A stretch of DNA of 64,000 bases from Spongospora subterranea f. sp. subterranea (GCA_049724395.1 JAUGWO010000127.1:46839-110838), one strand, 5' to 3'. Positions 10,323 to 21,390 are shown, numbered from the stretch's first letter. The notes: generated by a model not told the origin, from the sequence alone. Made by a program: numbers and translations.

Positions 10323-11643
10323 ATGAATGGGCCGCCGAAGTTTGACCAAGAAATCGACATTTTATCTGTTGATGAGGTATCGGTGCTGTGGCAAAACGAT
10401 CGAACTCAATTTCAAAAAGGGAATGGTCACTCTATCCACCCAAAGGATTTTTTTTCTTGGAGTCAAGCAAACCCATTATAGTATGACCCTTGGCCACATA
10501 AAAGCGGCATCTCCGTCTTCATCTTTATTTTCATCGCCTAAAATTAAACTCGCTCTTCAAAACGACAGCGTTTGCCATCTTGTCTTTCACCGTTCAGGTC
10601 GAGACCTTTTTTTATCGAAACTGTCTGATGTGATGAAGTTGATGCAATGGCTGGTACGTTTACTCGATATTAATTAACACCGCCTCTCTAATCCTGATGT
10701 AGCCCATAGCTAATAGCGAACCTGTTAAGAAAAGCTTCACAACGAATTCCGCTGGGATATGTACATTGTTATTCTAATTGACCGTTGGCAACGCAAACTC
10801 AAACCGTTTCTTTAACGCAGCTGGTATTATAAGATCAGTGGCTCGTGATCACCAAGAGACAGATCAAACGTTGGCTGAGGCTTTCAGCGATTTGGACTCT
10901 TTGATGGCAAATGCGAAACAAATGGTCTCGATTTTGTAAAATCAAATTTTGCTTCGCCTTTCTGATACGTACAGGTCGACATGGCGGAACGGTTTCAAGC
11001 ACATTCTGCACCAATTGATGACCGAGACGAGTTCCAGTCCATTCTTCTTCAAATGGGGATTCCAAGTGAACCATGTTTGTGCTCTGTAATTCCGTTTTAT
11101 TGATCGATATTTGGCTTTTTCAGACCCTGTGACAAAAAAATCAGCAGGTTCGGCGTACCATGTCTTGCTGGCCCGACAGCTCGCTGATTTCCTGGTTAAG
11201 GCCTTGGAGAACTCGTATGGGATGTTGATGCTTATCGATGTGTACTGTATGTTTAATCGCGCTCGGGGAACAGAGCTTATATCTCCTGATGATCTATTAC
11301 ATGCGTTAGTTTCAGGTGAATTCCCTAGATGCTGGATTGAGTTTTTTGTTGCAGATGTCGTCTTTTTACAGAGCTGAACTTTGCACTAAAAGTTCGGGAA
11401 TTCAGTTCTGGGGTTCTGGCAATTCAGGGGCCCACCCATGACGATAAGCGAATGACCCAGACGATTTTACAGATAATAGATAGTCGGGGACCCATCACTG
11501 ATATTCAACTATCAGGATTGTTGAGTATTTCCATTATCGTAGCAGCCGAACACCTTCACAGCGCTGAGAACGCTGGAGCTCTATGCAGGGATACCACGCC
11601 AGAAGCAACAAGGTTCTATAAAAATCTGTTTGTTTTCGTGTAA
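10323..11643 (+). CDS. VPS36: ESCRT-II subunit VPS36
   Basis: Subunit of the endosomal ESCRT-II complex that sorts ubiquitinated membrane cargo. The N-terminal part is a GLUE domain ([15 protein letters not shown], then [16 protein letters not shown]). The EAP30 winged-helix region follows with [53 protein letters not shown] and [14 protein letters not shown], ending [13 protein letters not shown] place introns after MQWL, near TSAGI, after AKQM, after IPSEP and after LLHALVS (56 nt). Every one is GT-AG and joins in phase. In the first exon the two homologous halves lie in frames one base apart at about 10422 (GGGAATGG), again a single surplus base. No NZF zinc finger is seen inserted in the GLUE domain, unlike yeast. 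Confidence 0.9.
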
Positions 11644-11977
11644 TTTTTGTCATCAAGCCCGGAATTCATCATATGGCGAATGCCTCAAGATAGGAAACTT
11701 GGTATCGATCTCCCCACCCAATATCCGCCCATCATTATATGGAGCTGTCATACTATCCCATCTCTCTGCCGCTCCGCCGGTTGTTTCCCAGACATGATAG
11801 AGAGCCTGATTATGCGCGCAGTTATTTTACCTGGATATCGATCGACCCATATTTACACCACGTTATATTTTGTAACTTGTCCTCTTCTCTCGCCTGTATC
11901 TCTCGGTCAACTTGGTCAAGTCCGCACCTCTCACATCTCTAAAGGTGGTGCAGAAATAATAATATTGAGCGAGAAAA

Positions 11978-14900
11978 ATGGACCGAGAGGGGCCGCCGTC
12001 CGATACGCCGGCACCAATCCCTCCAAATTTACAGCCCACTCCTGCACGAAGGTTGTTTGGCAACATGCAGCCTAATATGCAATATACTGCTATGATGGCT
12101 GCTCGAAGTCGTGTCGCTGCAGGTCCGCGACCACCACTTTTTGATGCATCAAACCGTCCCTCTGGTTTGCTGCCAGGTTATCCGCCGGGTCGTGGCTTGC
12201 CGATGATTCCGCCGCCGCTTAGAAGGAGAGGGAATGGGGCTCCACTACCAAATCGCTCCCATCTGTTTCAGGGGCATGTACCACAAGGACGAGGAACCCT
12301 ATTAAATAGACCAGGAGGCATGCCACAATTGTTTCAGGACAAGCTCAACCAGCATCAAAATAGGAGCTCTCCCGCTAGTCTATTGCCCCATCCTGGCGTG
12401 TCTAATCCCCCGCCGACCATTATGTCTCAACCCAATCCGGTTTCTTTGCCACAATCTCAGAGTCAGATGTCGCATCAGCAACCGCCGCAGGCATTACCTT
12501 CATCGCAAATTCAGCAATCGCAAGGGCCATCTATGTCTCGTGTCGGTCCTACCGTTTCATCATCCACTACGCTGTCGTCACCTTCGATCCCATTGCCTGT
12601 CGCTAAGCTACCTGCGACTGCCCCAGTTTCTACATCCTCCGGCTCATTAACGCCTCAGGCTGTTTTACCGGCTGATACTACACCAGGACCGACATTGGAA
12701 ATGCCAAAGGTCAAGGATGCTTTAGGCTATTTGGAAAAAGTCAAGAAAAAGTTTTTCGATCGGCCAAACGTCTATAACCAATTTCTGGAAATTATGAAAG
12801 AGTTTAAAGCGCAAACCATCAACACAGAGGGGGTTATTAAGCGCGTGACAACTCTTTTTCAGGGGCATAGGGAACTTATTCTGGGGTTTAACCAGTTTTT
12901 ACCTCCTGGATACAAAATTACTGATCCCACGGCGCCCCCTTCAGAACCTGCACCGAAACCTACAGTTGAATTTAACCATGCCGTGAAGTACGTTGCTAAA
13001 ATCAAGGTAAACCAGTGCACCGATTTTTTTTTCAGAGGGTATTAATTTTCTGTAGCAACGTTTCGAGTCTCGCCCTGAGGTCTACGAAGACTTTTTGGAA
13101 ATTTTGCATGCATATCAGGAGAAAAGGGCTACAGACCATGCTATTGAGCAAGTCAAAGGGCAAGTTCAAAATCTTTTCAGAGGGCATCCAGATCTGTTGG
13201 ATGACTTTAATTATTTCCTTCCGCCTGAAGCAGGAGGTGCTATGTTTCCTGGCGGTATTGCTGGTAAGCAACCGAAAAAGAAGAAGCAAAAGAAGGACGA
13301 GCCCGGCCCACCGGTGTCTATTGTACAACCGACAAGTCGTCGGTCTGAGCCGTCGATCGCAGTTCCTCCCCGAATGGGGTTACCGCTCGGTCCGTCGACT
13401 TCTCCAACAGTTGGGCCGGCTGCGGTTCGCAGAATGTCTGGCAATGTCGGTGCGTTGATACCGCCTGGTCCCTATGCGACGGTGTCCTACCCTCCTGATT
13501 CTAAAAAAGAGATGCAACTTTTCGAAAAAATCAAAGTTTGTCCTTGTTGGTTCGGTATTTTGCGCTTTCTGATTCTGCTGAATTAGCTTGCTGTGCCGCG
13601 CTCTTTATATTTACAGTTGATGCGGGTGTTGAATTTGTTCTCTTGCAACATCGTTACCCGAGCTGAACTAATGTCGTTGGTTGACGACCTATTCCTTAGA
13701 CATTCAAAATATGCCGAATTTGCCACGAAATTCAAGGAGGTTCTCGGATATGACGAATGGGAAGAGAATCAGTTGATGACTCATATGCGATCAAATTTTT
13801 ACGCCTTCGTTTCTTCCGTTGATTTTACTACGTGCAAGCAGGTAACAATGCGATCTCGAAATAGGTCGATTATTTGATATTGTCGTATTTAGGTCACCCC
13901 TTCATATCGGGAACTTCCTGCAGAGATCCCGTGCCCTCCTTGCTCTGGAAGAACCATTCTTGGAGATACCGTTTTAAATGACACATGCATATCGATTCCA
14001 ACTGGAACGGAAGATCAGGTATGATGTAGTTGGTCAGGGTATGCACTCGTTTTCATAAAGCGACGCAGAGTTTCAAATCGTCGCGCAAGAACCAATATGA
14101 AGAGGCGCTTTTCAAGGTAGAGGATGAAAGATATGAGATCGATATGATGATTGAGAACAACGCCGCAGCAATAAGGGTTCTTCAGGTCCTCATCGTTCCT
14201 TGCATTGTTATTTCACTAACTGGCCTTGATCCACCAGCCTCTTCACGATCGAGTAGAAACAATGAGACCGCTGAGCAAGCAGCTGCTTTCAAGCTTGATG
14301 ATTCCGTCGACATTTTGCATATCCGTGCCATGGCTAGAATTTATGGCGACGCATGGTGATTGATTTATCTTTTCTTTGTCTTCTATGGTTTGTTATAACC
14401 GTTTTTAGGTATGATATTGTCCGATTGCTCAAACAGATTCCTGCCACCGCAATTTCTGTTATTTTGAGGCGACTAAAACAGAAAGATGCTGAGTGGAGAA
14501 GGGCCAGGGAGAATATGAAAAGGCCTTGGCAGGATATTGTCAAAGCCAATTTCCACCGCTCTCTTGATCACAGGAGTTTTACTTTCAAATCTGAGGAGAA
14601 AAAGCGCCTGTCATCGAAATGTTTAATTTTTGAGCTGAAGGATGCGCATGAAAAATCATTTGAACAAGCGGAAGAAAAGGTCTCAGCATTTGATGTGCAT
14701 GTAGGCTGTGTCTAATTATGTTCAGGCAACTGGGTTTTCTGTTCTCTCAACGCCTCAGCAGTCTCGTCCTTTATATACCTACTGCATGAGTTTCACCTTT
14801 GACGATGCATCAGTTCAATACGGAGCTCTATAATCTTCTCAGCACTTGCACTGAATATGTAATATTAGTTTATGATTTTACATGGCAAATCGGTGACTGT

Positions 14901-16382
14901 TTATTATAGATCGCTGTTGATGATCGCAAACCGCTACTGTCCTTTTGGACTGAGTTTGTGCAACAGTTCTTCAACACTGTTCCTGAACGTGAAGTCGTGA
15001 GTAATTCGGAGGTCAGTTAGTTGCTCTTTCCCTGGTAATGGCCATGTTAATTTCGCCTGGATAGGTGAGCACACGTCCTGTTAGGATGTCAATGGATGCT
15101 TGGACTTTAGAAGAGATGATAAATCCTATGCGAAGGCATACACGTGAGTCTCATCTATTCTTCGGGAGTATGCAATTCTATGTATTCTTCAGATTATACC
15201 AGGTACACAGCCCAATTTGGCTTGAGTGCCACGTTGTTATCTAACCAACGATCGGTGTTTTTTCTAGATGTTGTACTCACGCTGGAAAACAAGCCGAGAT
15301 CTTGCACTTTCAAAGCCCAACGGCGAAGCAGTTTACAGTAAGGTGTTCGAAATTTCCTAAATATTAATTAACACGCGAATTTTTTCCTAAAAGGCCAGTT
15401 TAAGGATCTTGTTTTTGCGATAATTGATGGGCACACTGACCAGACGGCATACGAAGACAGTTTGAGGACTTTGGTTGGCGCCAAATCCTATTCTATGTTC
15501 ACCGTTGACAAATTGGTGGCCGCCCTTATCAAGCTTACACAATCTCTTACTGTAAACCCTGTTAATCAACGATTGATCGGTCTATATAATTACGAACATT
15601 CGCGAGCAATCGATAAGGAGCAGAATTCTAGGGGTCAGGACCCGCTTGAACGCTCTGCCTTGATGGCCCGTATGTACTTGATGAATTGTGCATCGATCAT
15701 TGAAGATGATGACCATTGCGTCCAAATTGAATATTTTAAGGTTGGAGAGTGTATTGCTTGGACTTATACCTCATGACCCGGGTTTCAGGATACTTGCGAA
15801 CTTGGCATCGGCTATTTAGAAAACTTTGGCAGCTCCGATTCGAAATATTCCAACCCATCATGCGATCAGTTCCTTGATCGGTATTTGAATTCGTCCAGCA
15901 ACTGCTCTCCTCCGTTTCTTCGCCGGAACCTTTCTAAGCGAATTGTTAATGACGATATTGTCACTCGCAACGGGCTAGAGAGTAAAATTTGTCGCCGAAC
16001 GCTCAAGGTTGTTTTCTTTACAGTTTCTTGGCGTGTTCGCCGCATTGATACAGTGTTTTCTCCAGGCCTATTTTATTGAAGGTACTGAAGATATCTTCTA
16101 TCGCCGTCAGCGGTCCAAGATCACTCGCCCGGATAAACGGCAGCACCGGTTAGTTCAATAACTAGCATGGATTGCCAGGGCTTCCTTTGAAGCTGTATTT
16201 TTAGATTTGAATCGTGGCGGTTGTCCCAGCCTGCTATTGCTGAAAGATCAGGGGATTCACCGATCATGTTCCAAGATCAAAGCCAGACAAGCCAGGTGGT
16301 TCCCTCAGACAACCAACCGATTAGTCAGCCAGACCTTGTTCAACACGTTGCCAGTCCGGCTCAGCCAATGGATTTATCCTGA
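11978..16382 (+). CDS. SIN3: Transcriptional co-repressor SIN3
   Basis: Scaffold of the Sin3-Rpd3 histone deacetylase complex, nuclear. About 15 exons with 46-62 nt introns. A Pro/Gln/Ser-rich N-terminus of ~240 residues precedes three paired amphipathic helix domains: PAH1 ([15 protein letters not shown]), PAH2 ([17 protein letters not shown]) and PAH3 ([16 protein letters not shown]). The histone-deacetylase-interaction domain follows ([51 protein letters not shown]). The conserved C-terminal Sin3 domain includes [14 protein letters not shown] and [15 protein letters not shown]. The last exon ([13 protein letters not shown] to PMDLS) is reached through a 5' splice site near 16149 that avoids an earlier stop. 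Two unexplained frame displacements occur, one near 14255 and one near 14822 (TACGGAGCTC). Both sides of each are clearly homologous to SIN3. Confidence 0.93.
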
Positions 16383-16502
16383 TTCTTGACAATGCATTTT
16401 TGGTTTTTAGTATTATAAAGTCTTGATATAGTAGGACTGTATTCAGTTATCGTGTGACTATTGTTTGATCGGCCAAATTTAGTGCAGTTGCCGTCATCGA
16501 TA

Positions 16503-16775
16503 ATGTCGCTGGACGATTACAACATAGAGGAACCAATCGGCAAAGGAGCCTATGGAGTCGTCTATAAAGCCAGACGGCGGCACGATGGCGCTTCTGTCGT
16601 GATTAACAGATGAGGCTACAGAATCCACACAACCGAAGCGCAATTGCTCTCCGATTTTGCCCATCCCGGAATTATCAAACATTACCAGACTTTTTAGGAC
16701 CCGGCGTCCTAAACGCGTTGTCTCGTGATGGAATACTGTGATGGCGGTGATCTATCGCGTTCATGAGGGATCACG
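16503..16775 (+). pseudogene. NEK-like protein kinase N-lobe remnant
   Basis: The segment begins like a real NIMA-related kinase: MSLDDYNIEEPIGKGAYG is the start of the N-lobe with the Gly-rich loop, followed by VVYKARRR. The expected catalytic-lysine position reads VVINR instead of a V-x-x-K pattern, and stops follow. Later pieces of the N-lobe and hinge are still readable in shifted frames (LLSDFAHPGIIKHYQTF, CLVMEYCDGGDLSR). The kinase sequence ends exactly where a Copia-type LTR begins, so the gene was interrupted by that insertion or lost its remainder with it. No C-lobe is found nearby. Confidence 0.7.
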
Positions 16776-17695
16776 TGTTGATACCCAATGTAGTTTTAGA
16801 CCAATCCATGCCGGTGGACTTTTTTCTTTGGCTCCGAAGAACCGTTTTGCATTGAGTTGCTCTTTTGAAAGCAGATTTTCTATCATGGTTGGTAGATGAG
16901 ACTCCAATGTAAACCATAGCCCTAAATGCCGCGTCCCGGAATCCGAATAAATCTCTTCTCTCTCTGGTCTGTTATCACAAATTAACAGTCGACTTTGGCG
17001 TTTGCGCCATGGGCAGTACAGAGGAGAAGACACAGCTTGGAGCTGTAATGGCAGATGTAGCCAACATGTCGTTAGATAAGCTTCAAGCTGAAGCTGCCAA
17101 AATCGATATGATGACGAAAGTCGTCAGGCACCGAATGGGCATAGACAACTTGACGCAAGCTGAAGCGGTCCCGGCGAGGCTCAACAAACATCGAATCATT
17201 GTCCCCAAATTCAGCGGACTCAAGGTTGATAATTTTGTACTTTAAACCTTGTGGACTGGTCGAAGCATTGGGTGCGCACGATGATGGTTCGCCCGTCGAT
17301 AAGCACGAAAACCCATCCTGTGAGCAAATGAAGTCGAAGGATAGCGAAGCACGATCGATTCTGATTCTGTCCGCCCTGCCTCCATCTACGGTCACAGCAC
17401 TCGGTCTGACCACCAAGAAGACTGTCCACGAATGTTGGAAGGTCCTTTTCGACGCATTACACCCGTCGACAATGGCGACGATCTCTCGTGCCTTAAGAGA
17501 CCTGGTCCAAGCTCGTCAGGAAGACGGAGAGGCAGTCGGCGAATACGTCTCTCGGGTGAATCAAGTAAACTTTAAGAAACTTCGTGTAGTGATCTATGAA
17601 TGTTGCGAAATACTTGTAGCGATTTGGCAAGCATGGACATGAAAATGGGCCTTTACGATCGCTGAATGCCAATTCTCCTGGCCGGCGTAGGAGAG
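16776..17695 (+). mobile_element. Ty1/Copia-type retroelement fossil (5' LTR and gag part)
   Basis: A 5' LTR of about 212 bp starts TGTTGATACC and ends AATTAACA (16776-16987), giving the usual TGTTGA/TTAACA-type ends. A gag-like region follows from 17009, with the helical UBN2/Copia gag signature (ARSILILSALPPSTVTAL, then VLFDALHPSTMATISRAL). No protease, integrase, reverse transcriptase or 3' LTR follows. The copy is broken and truncated, with a few breaks in the gag part. It lies inside a kinase pseudogene and abuts the DDE transposon at 17696. The moderate decay suggests it is not recent. Confidence 0.75.
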
Positions 17696-17697
17696 TA

Positions 17698-17718
17698 CAG
17701 TCCCAGTCACCTTAACTC
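17698..17718. repeat. Left terminal inverted repeat
   Basis: This 21-bp repeat begins CAGTCCCAGTC and ends TTAACTC, preceded by TA at 17696-17697. It matches the right repeat perfectly in inverted orientation. Confidence 0.9.
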
Positions 17719-17842
17719 CACACTTGTTTCAATTTGGTTTATTAGAAATTGCGCGCAAATTAAGTTTGCGCAACTGCGCAACTTGATTTGTGCGTAAGCA
17801 GGTTTTCAGCAAATTCAATAAGGAATCTGGAACTGCAATGGG

Positions 17843-19879
17843 TTATAAGTCCTTCAGAATTCTAACGGGAATCGATCGATGTCTTCGGTATTTTTTTACA
17901 GCAAACTCCACTTGATCGGGAGTCAATTGGTTTCCGTCCTCCCCGCAAACACGATAGGCGTCCATGTACCGGAAACACTTATTTGCAAATCTTTGAATCG
18001 TTGCTAACGAAACGCTGTTTAAAGCCAATGGGACAATTGTTTGAAGGTCTTTGAACGAATATGTACAGTTCCTTCTGGTGAAAAATTTGCACGCCGCCCA
18101 GTACATCTCGATGAAGTTGAATTCGCAATGGAATTTGGGATAAAAGTCTATTAAAAATCCATCATTCTCAAAAACTACTTCCTGTAACCAACAATTTTGT
18201 TCCTGGAAATCGGGTTGCTTTTGCAACAACTCCATGGCTGCTTGTCGAGATAGAGTAATATCCCACAAACCACGTTCAGTCAGAATTGTACGTAGACCCT
18301 TTGCCTTGCCCTCTGACGTGATCATGGACTGGGTTTGTCTATCCCCGTTTGCAAGAAACCACCCATCACGTTGCGGCTTGACATTTTTGCCATCGTCCTT
18401 GATTGGTAAAACTTTCGCGTTCAGCGCATTAGGAGGAAGAGCACGATGATTCTGCGAGTTATCAAACAGAAACAAAGCATCGCAGCCAGGATGTAAAATT
18501 TTGAAAATCAAGATGACGTTCTCGAGTTGTTTCACCAGATCAGAATTAGTCCAATAACCATCCGCATTTTTTCCGGGCTTCATGATTACAACTGATTCAG
18601 GATACACACCGGGATGTTGAACTTGCTGCGAAGGTGACAATTTTAAAGGACCATGGCATTCGCACAGGAATTCAGACACCATGATGCTGCGTCCTTCACC
18701 TTTGGGTCGCAATGGCCGATTATCTTCGCTCATCCAAATGGTTGTCTTTCCGTCATTTGAGCTGAAACACGATTCATCGTGGGTAACCAGAACCAATCTT
18801 CGATTCCCATCGCCTAAGTTTGGCGCGATTGCCCTCAGAACATCGACGTCTTTGTCCAACACATCAACGTATTTCGTCATTCGTTCTTCATAGTTTAACA
18901 TCCGATTTAAGAATAACTCTCGATACAATATGACATCACCTCGTTCGTGGCCATCAACGTATGTCCCCTTTTTAAAAACACCATATCTTAAGCCAAGAGC
19001 GTGAAGCCAACGCTTTGCAGTCGATTCTGAAACTAAAATAGGTGAAGGCAGTCCGACCTTGCTGTGTAGTTGATTGGCAATCCATTGTGAAAAACTGTGA
19101 CACGTGACTGAATCATGGATTTGGCATTTTAACCAGATTCGGCATTCGCGAGCGATATCTTCATCATGGATGAGAGATCTGCTTTTCACGTGACATCCTT
19201 GACGATGTTTAGGCAATTCTTTGTGAAGAAGAAAATGCTCTGCCCATTTCCGAATAGTTCGAGAATGATTGATTTCACTTCTTGTGGGAAAAAGATTAGC
19301 CGCAACAGTCCTGGATGCAGCGACCATATTGACAGACGACTGTAAAAGCGTGAAATATTGTTCAAGAGCAATGTTTCTGATAAAGTCGTATTTTGATACG
19401 CCCTCCATTTGTTTTTGAGCAGTGCTGCTCGCAGTCACCCTGGTGTAGGTTCCAATGATTTCAAGTGCAGCATCAACAGAAATGGCCATTGCAACATGAT
19501 CGATGTCTGCTGCGTTCAAGGGTCGGGAATCCACAGGCGTTTCCGCTTTGAAAAAAAAATCAGTGATCTTTGAGTTCTCGACAGCAGACTTCAATTTGGC
19601 TTTTTCGCGATTTTGATTTCGCCACGTTGTCGTTCTGCTATTGCCAGAATACCCACAGGGCAGGTGCGAACCAGCGCCTTCTTTCCAGGTCAAAAACGAC
19701 GGATTGACTGTCGAATATTCAACTTCATCAATTGCGTTATCACTGCAAAGAAAATATAAAGAATCGTCTTTGTCATTATCTGAAACTACAAGTTCTTTGT
19801 CAGGGATGGTCAATGTCTTTGTTCGTTTAGATTCCCTTGCTTGCTGAAGCTGCTTATGGCGACGATTACTGGGAGGCAT
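17843..19879 (-). CDS. DDE transposase (IS630/Tc1-mariner-like, large fungal-type family)
   Basis: Uninterrupted 678-residue protein. The N-terminal ~200 residues are basic and polar (SNRRHKQLQQARESKRTK). A helix-turn-helix-like region follows (ESTAKRWLHALGLRYGVFKK). The catalytic core shows the first Asp in LVLVTHDESCFSSNDGKT, the conserved loop KGEGRSIMVSEFL, the second acid in LFLFDNSQNHRALPP, and the third in KFHCEFNFIEMYWAACK (Glu). This architecture (HDES, DNSQNH, NFIEMYW) matches a transposase family common in fungi and some protists. No intron is needed. The protein would bind the element ends and cut and paste at TA. Whether it is active cannot be told from sequence, but no residue expected to be essential is missing. 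Confidence 0.85.
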   Translation of the reverse strand: MPPSNRRHKQLQQARESKRTKTLTIPDKELVVSDNDKDDSLYFLCSDNAIDEVEYSTVNPSFLTWKEGAGSHLPCGYSGNSRTTTWRNQNREKAKLKSAVENSKITDFFFKAETPVDSRPLNAADIDHVAMAISVDAALEIIGTYTRVTASSTAQKQMEGVSKYDFIRNIALEQYFTLLQSSVNMVAASRTVAANLFPTRSEINHSRTIRKWAEHFLLHKELPKHRQGCHVKSRSLIHDEDIARECRIWLKCQIHDSVTCHSFSQWIANQLHSKVGLPSPILVSESTAKRWLHALGLRYGVFKKGTYVDGHERGDVILYRELFLNRMLNYEERMTKYVDVLDKDVDVLRAIAPNLGDGNRRLVLVTHDESCFSSNDGKTTIWMSEDNRPLRPKGEGRSIMVSEFLCECHGPLKLSPSQQVQHPGVYPESVVIMKPGKNADGYWTNSDLVKQLENVILIFKILHPGCDALFLFDNSQNHRALPPNALNAKVLPIKDDGKNVKPQRDGWFLANGDRQTQSMITSEGKAKGLRTILTERGLWDITLSRQAAMELLQKQPDFQEQNCWLQEVVFENDGFLIDFYPKFHCEFNFIEMYWAACKFFTRRNCTYSFKDLQTIVPLALNSVSLATIQRFANKCFRYMDAYRVCGEDGNQLTPDQVEFAVKKYRRHRSIPVRILKDL

Positions 19880-20242
19880 GAAACAGTCAAAATGTTAAGA
19901 CGCGTTGCCGAAAGACGAGAGTCCGATACACAAGGGTTCCTCGAACCGGACGCACGCATTTATAAACTGCGTGACAATATAATCAAAATATGCGTACGCA
20001 CTAAAATACTGCGTGCACGCACAATTTGTGAAGTTTGATATTTGACCATACATGTTTCAAATTTTTCATTTTCCATACAACTTTGATGGCTCACTAGTCA
20101 GTCAATATTTGGAACTAGTAGAAAATTGTTCTGTATTGCTTTTCGTTTCGACGAGATCTGTCGAATTACAGAGCGTTTGTTGGAATTTGAGAAAGTTTGA
20201 AGTTGAAGATATCAAACTCCGTGACGCCCTCTCAATTGTGTT

Positions 20243-20263
20243 GAGTTAAGGTGACTGGGACTG
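20243..20263. repeat. Right terminal inverted repeat
   Basis: This 21-bp repeat ends in GACTGGGACTG and is followed by TA at 20264-20265. It is the exact inverse of the left repeat. Confidence 0.9.
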
Positions 20264-20265
20264 TA

Positions 20266-21390
20266 CAATTATTGTTTCAATTTGATTTTGTAAAAAAAAA
20301 AAAAAAAAATGCGAACGCACTTTGAATTATGGCTCGCGGTTTATTATCTGCGGGCTTGGTTCCTGTCTGTCCCTGTTGGTGGCAGGCATGTCCGGGTGAG
20401 TGTTAGACAGGAGTTCGAAACCCCGTGAGTGATGGAATTTTGGGAGACCCCCCAAGGTTGCATCCAATACGGAAAAGTAGAGTGAATGTTGAGCACGAAG
20501 GTCTGACCACGTGGCCTCTAATTAATGTGGGAGAGCGAGCTGCTTGCAGTAAACTCGGAAACTCTGGATAGGCAATGTAATCAGGTGGGGGCAGGTCCCA
20601 TTCGGTGTGGTCGTTAGGACAGATTATGTTGCTGAATCCAGCTGGTCTAATAGGTTCCTTCATTGGATACCCAAGCTACTTGTAGCGGCCAGGCGGAAGT
20701 AGGGAAAGCCTGGTAGTACACAGGCTTACTCAACCCATAAGAACCCGCGATCCTTTGTATACCATACCATACCATTATTATCTGCGCGCAGAAAAATGAC
20801 ATCAAAATCAACCAAGTTGCGCAATGAGCGACTCTGGTAGATTGCGGTGCGTTTGTACTTCTTGACGGCGTATTCTGCTTGTCGGACAGAATAAATACCA
20901 GAAGCGTCAACTATTCGATATGCGTCCATATATCGATAACAATCTCTGGCGAAGCGCCGAATTTGTTCTAGAGGAACCTGCTCCAACGCCTTCGGTACAA
21001 CAATCTGCAAATCTTTCCAGGAATAAGTGCAGTTGCGTCGAGTGTAACTCTTGTCCGCAGCCCAATACATCTCGATAAAGTTGAACTCACAATGAAATTT
21101 GGGATAGAAACCAACCATTCCGTCATTCTTTTCGGCTATTTCAACGATCCATTCTTCTTGGCTGAATCTTTTGATAAGTAGTTTCCCCACAGGCCACGTT
21201 CATGCAGAATGGTTCCAACCCTTTCTAAACTCCCGCATTCGTCTGCATCATCTGTTCAACTCGTTGTCCCTGTTTCATGAACCATCATGGACGCTGCAGT
21301 TTTACGTTCTTTAGACCATCATTCGGGTTCAGACCTTTAGCATTTAACGCGTCAGGCGGCAATGCTCGATGATTCTGGGAGTTGTCGAAC
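20266..21390 (-). pseudogene. Decayed relative of the adjacent DDE transposon
   Basis: The minus strand encodes a stretch clearly homologous to the C-terminal third of the intact transposase: FYPKFHCEFNFIEMYWAA keeps the third catalytic Glu, and RFARDCYRYMDAYRIVD follows. Upstream pieces of the DNSQNHRALPP region are readable to about 21390. The rest of the N-terminus is missing. A TTGTTTCAATTTG string near 20271 also occurs just inside the left end of the intact element (near 17724), so this copy starts right beside its neighbour. It carries a SINE insertion (20354-20774) and an 18-bp A run at 20292-20309. It is non-functional. Confidence 0.8.
20354..20774 (+). mobile_element. tRNA-derived SINE, full copy A
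   Basis: A repeat of about 420 bp beginning GCTTGGTTCCTGTCTG and ending in a short tandem tail, (ACCAT)n, after TTTGTAT. It is flanked by a perfect 12-bp duplication TTATTATCTGCG (20341-20352 and 20775-20786), showing retrotransposition into the decayed DDE element. Near the 5' end, TGGTGGCAGGC resembles a polymerase III A box, and about 36 bp later GTTCGAAAC matches the B box (GWTCRANNC), so a tRNA-derived promoter is likely. Three further copies occur in the window. There is no coding capacity. The tandem-repeat tail suggests that a LINE with a similar tail supplies the machinery. Confidence 0.75.

Larger units (their letters stand above)
17696..20265 (-). mobile_element. Complete-looking Tc1/mariner-type DDE transposon
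   Basis: The element is bounded by perfect 21-bp terminal inverted repeats, 17698-17718 beginning CAGTCCCAGTC and its reverse complement at 20243-20263. Each is flanked by TA, the expected target duplication of the IS630/Tc1/mariner group. It encloses one long intact transposase frame. The 17720-17840 segment is rich in short GCGC-type palindromes that could be subterminal binding sites. At 2.57 kb with perfect ends and an open frame, this is the best-preserved transposon in the window and may still be mobile. It abuts a Copia fossil on one side and a decayed relative of itself on the other. Confidence 0.85.

Noticed and set aside
20403-20663. Open frames within the SINE copies (also at 61087-61284 and 61505-61762)
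   Set aside because: They recur only because the SINE recurs. The frames are not conserved between copies and end at different places.
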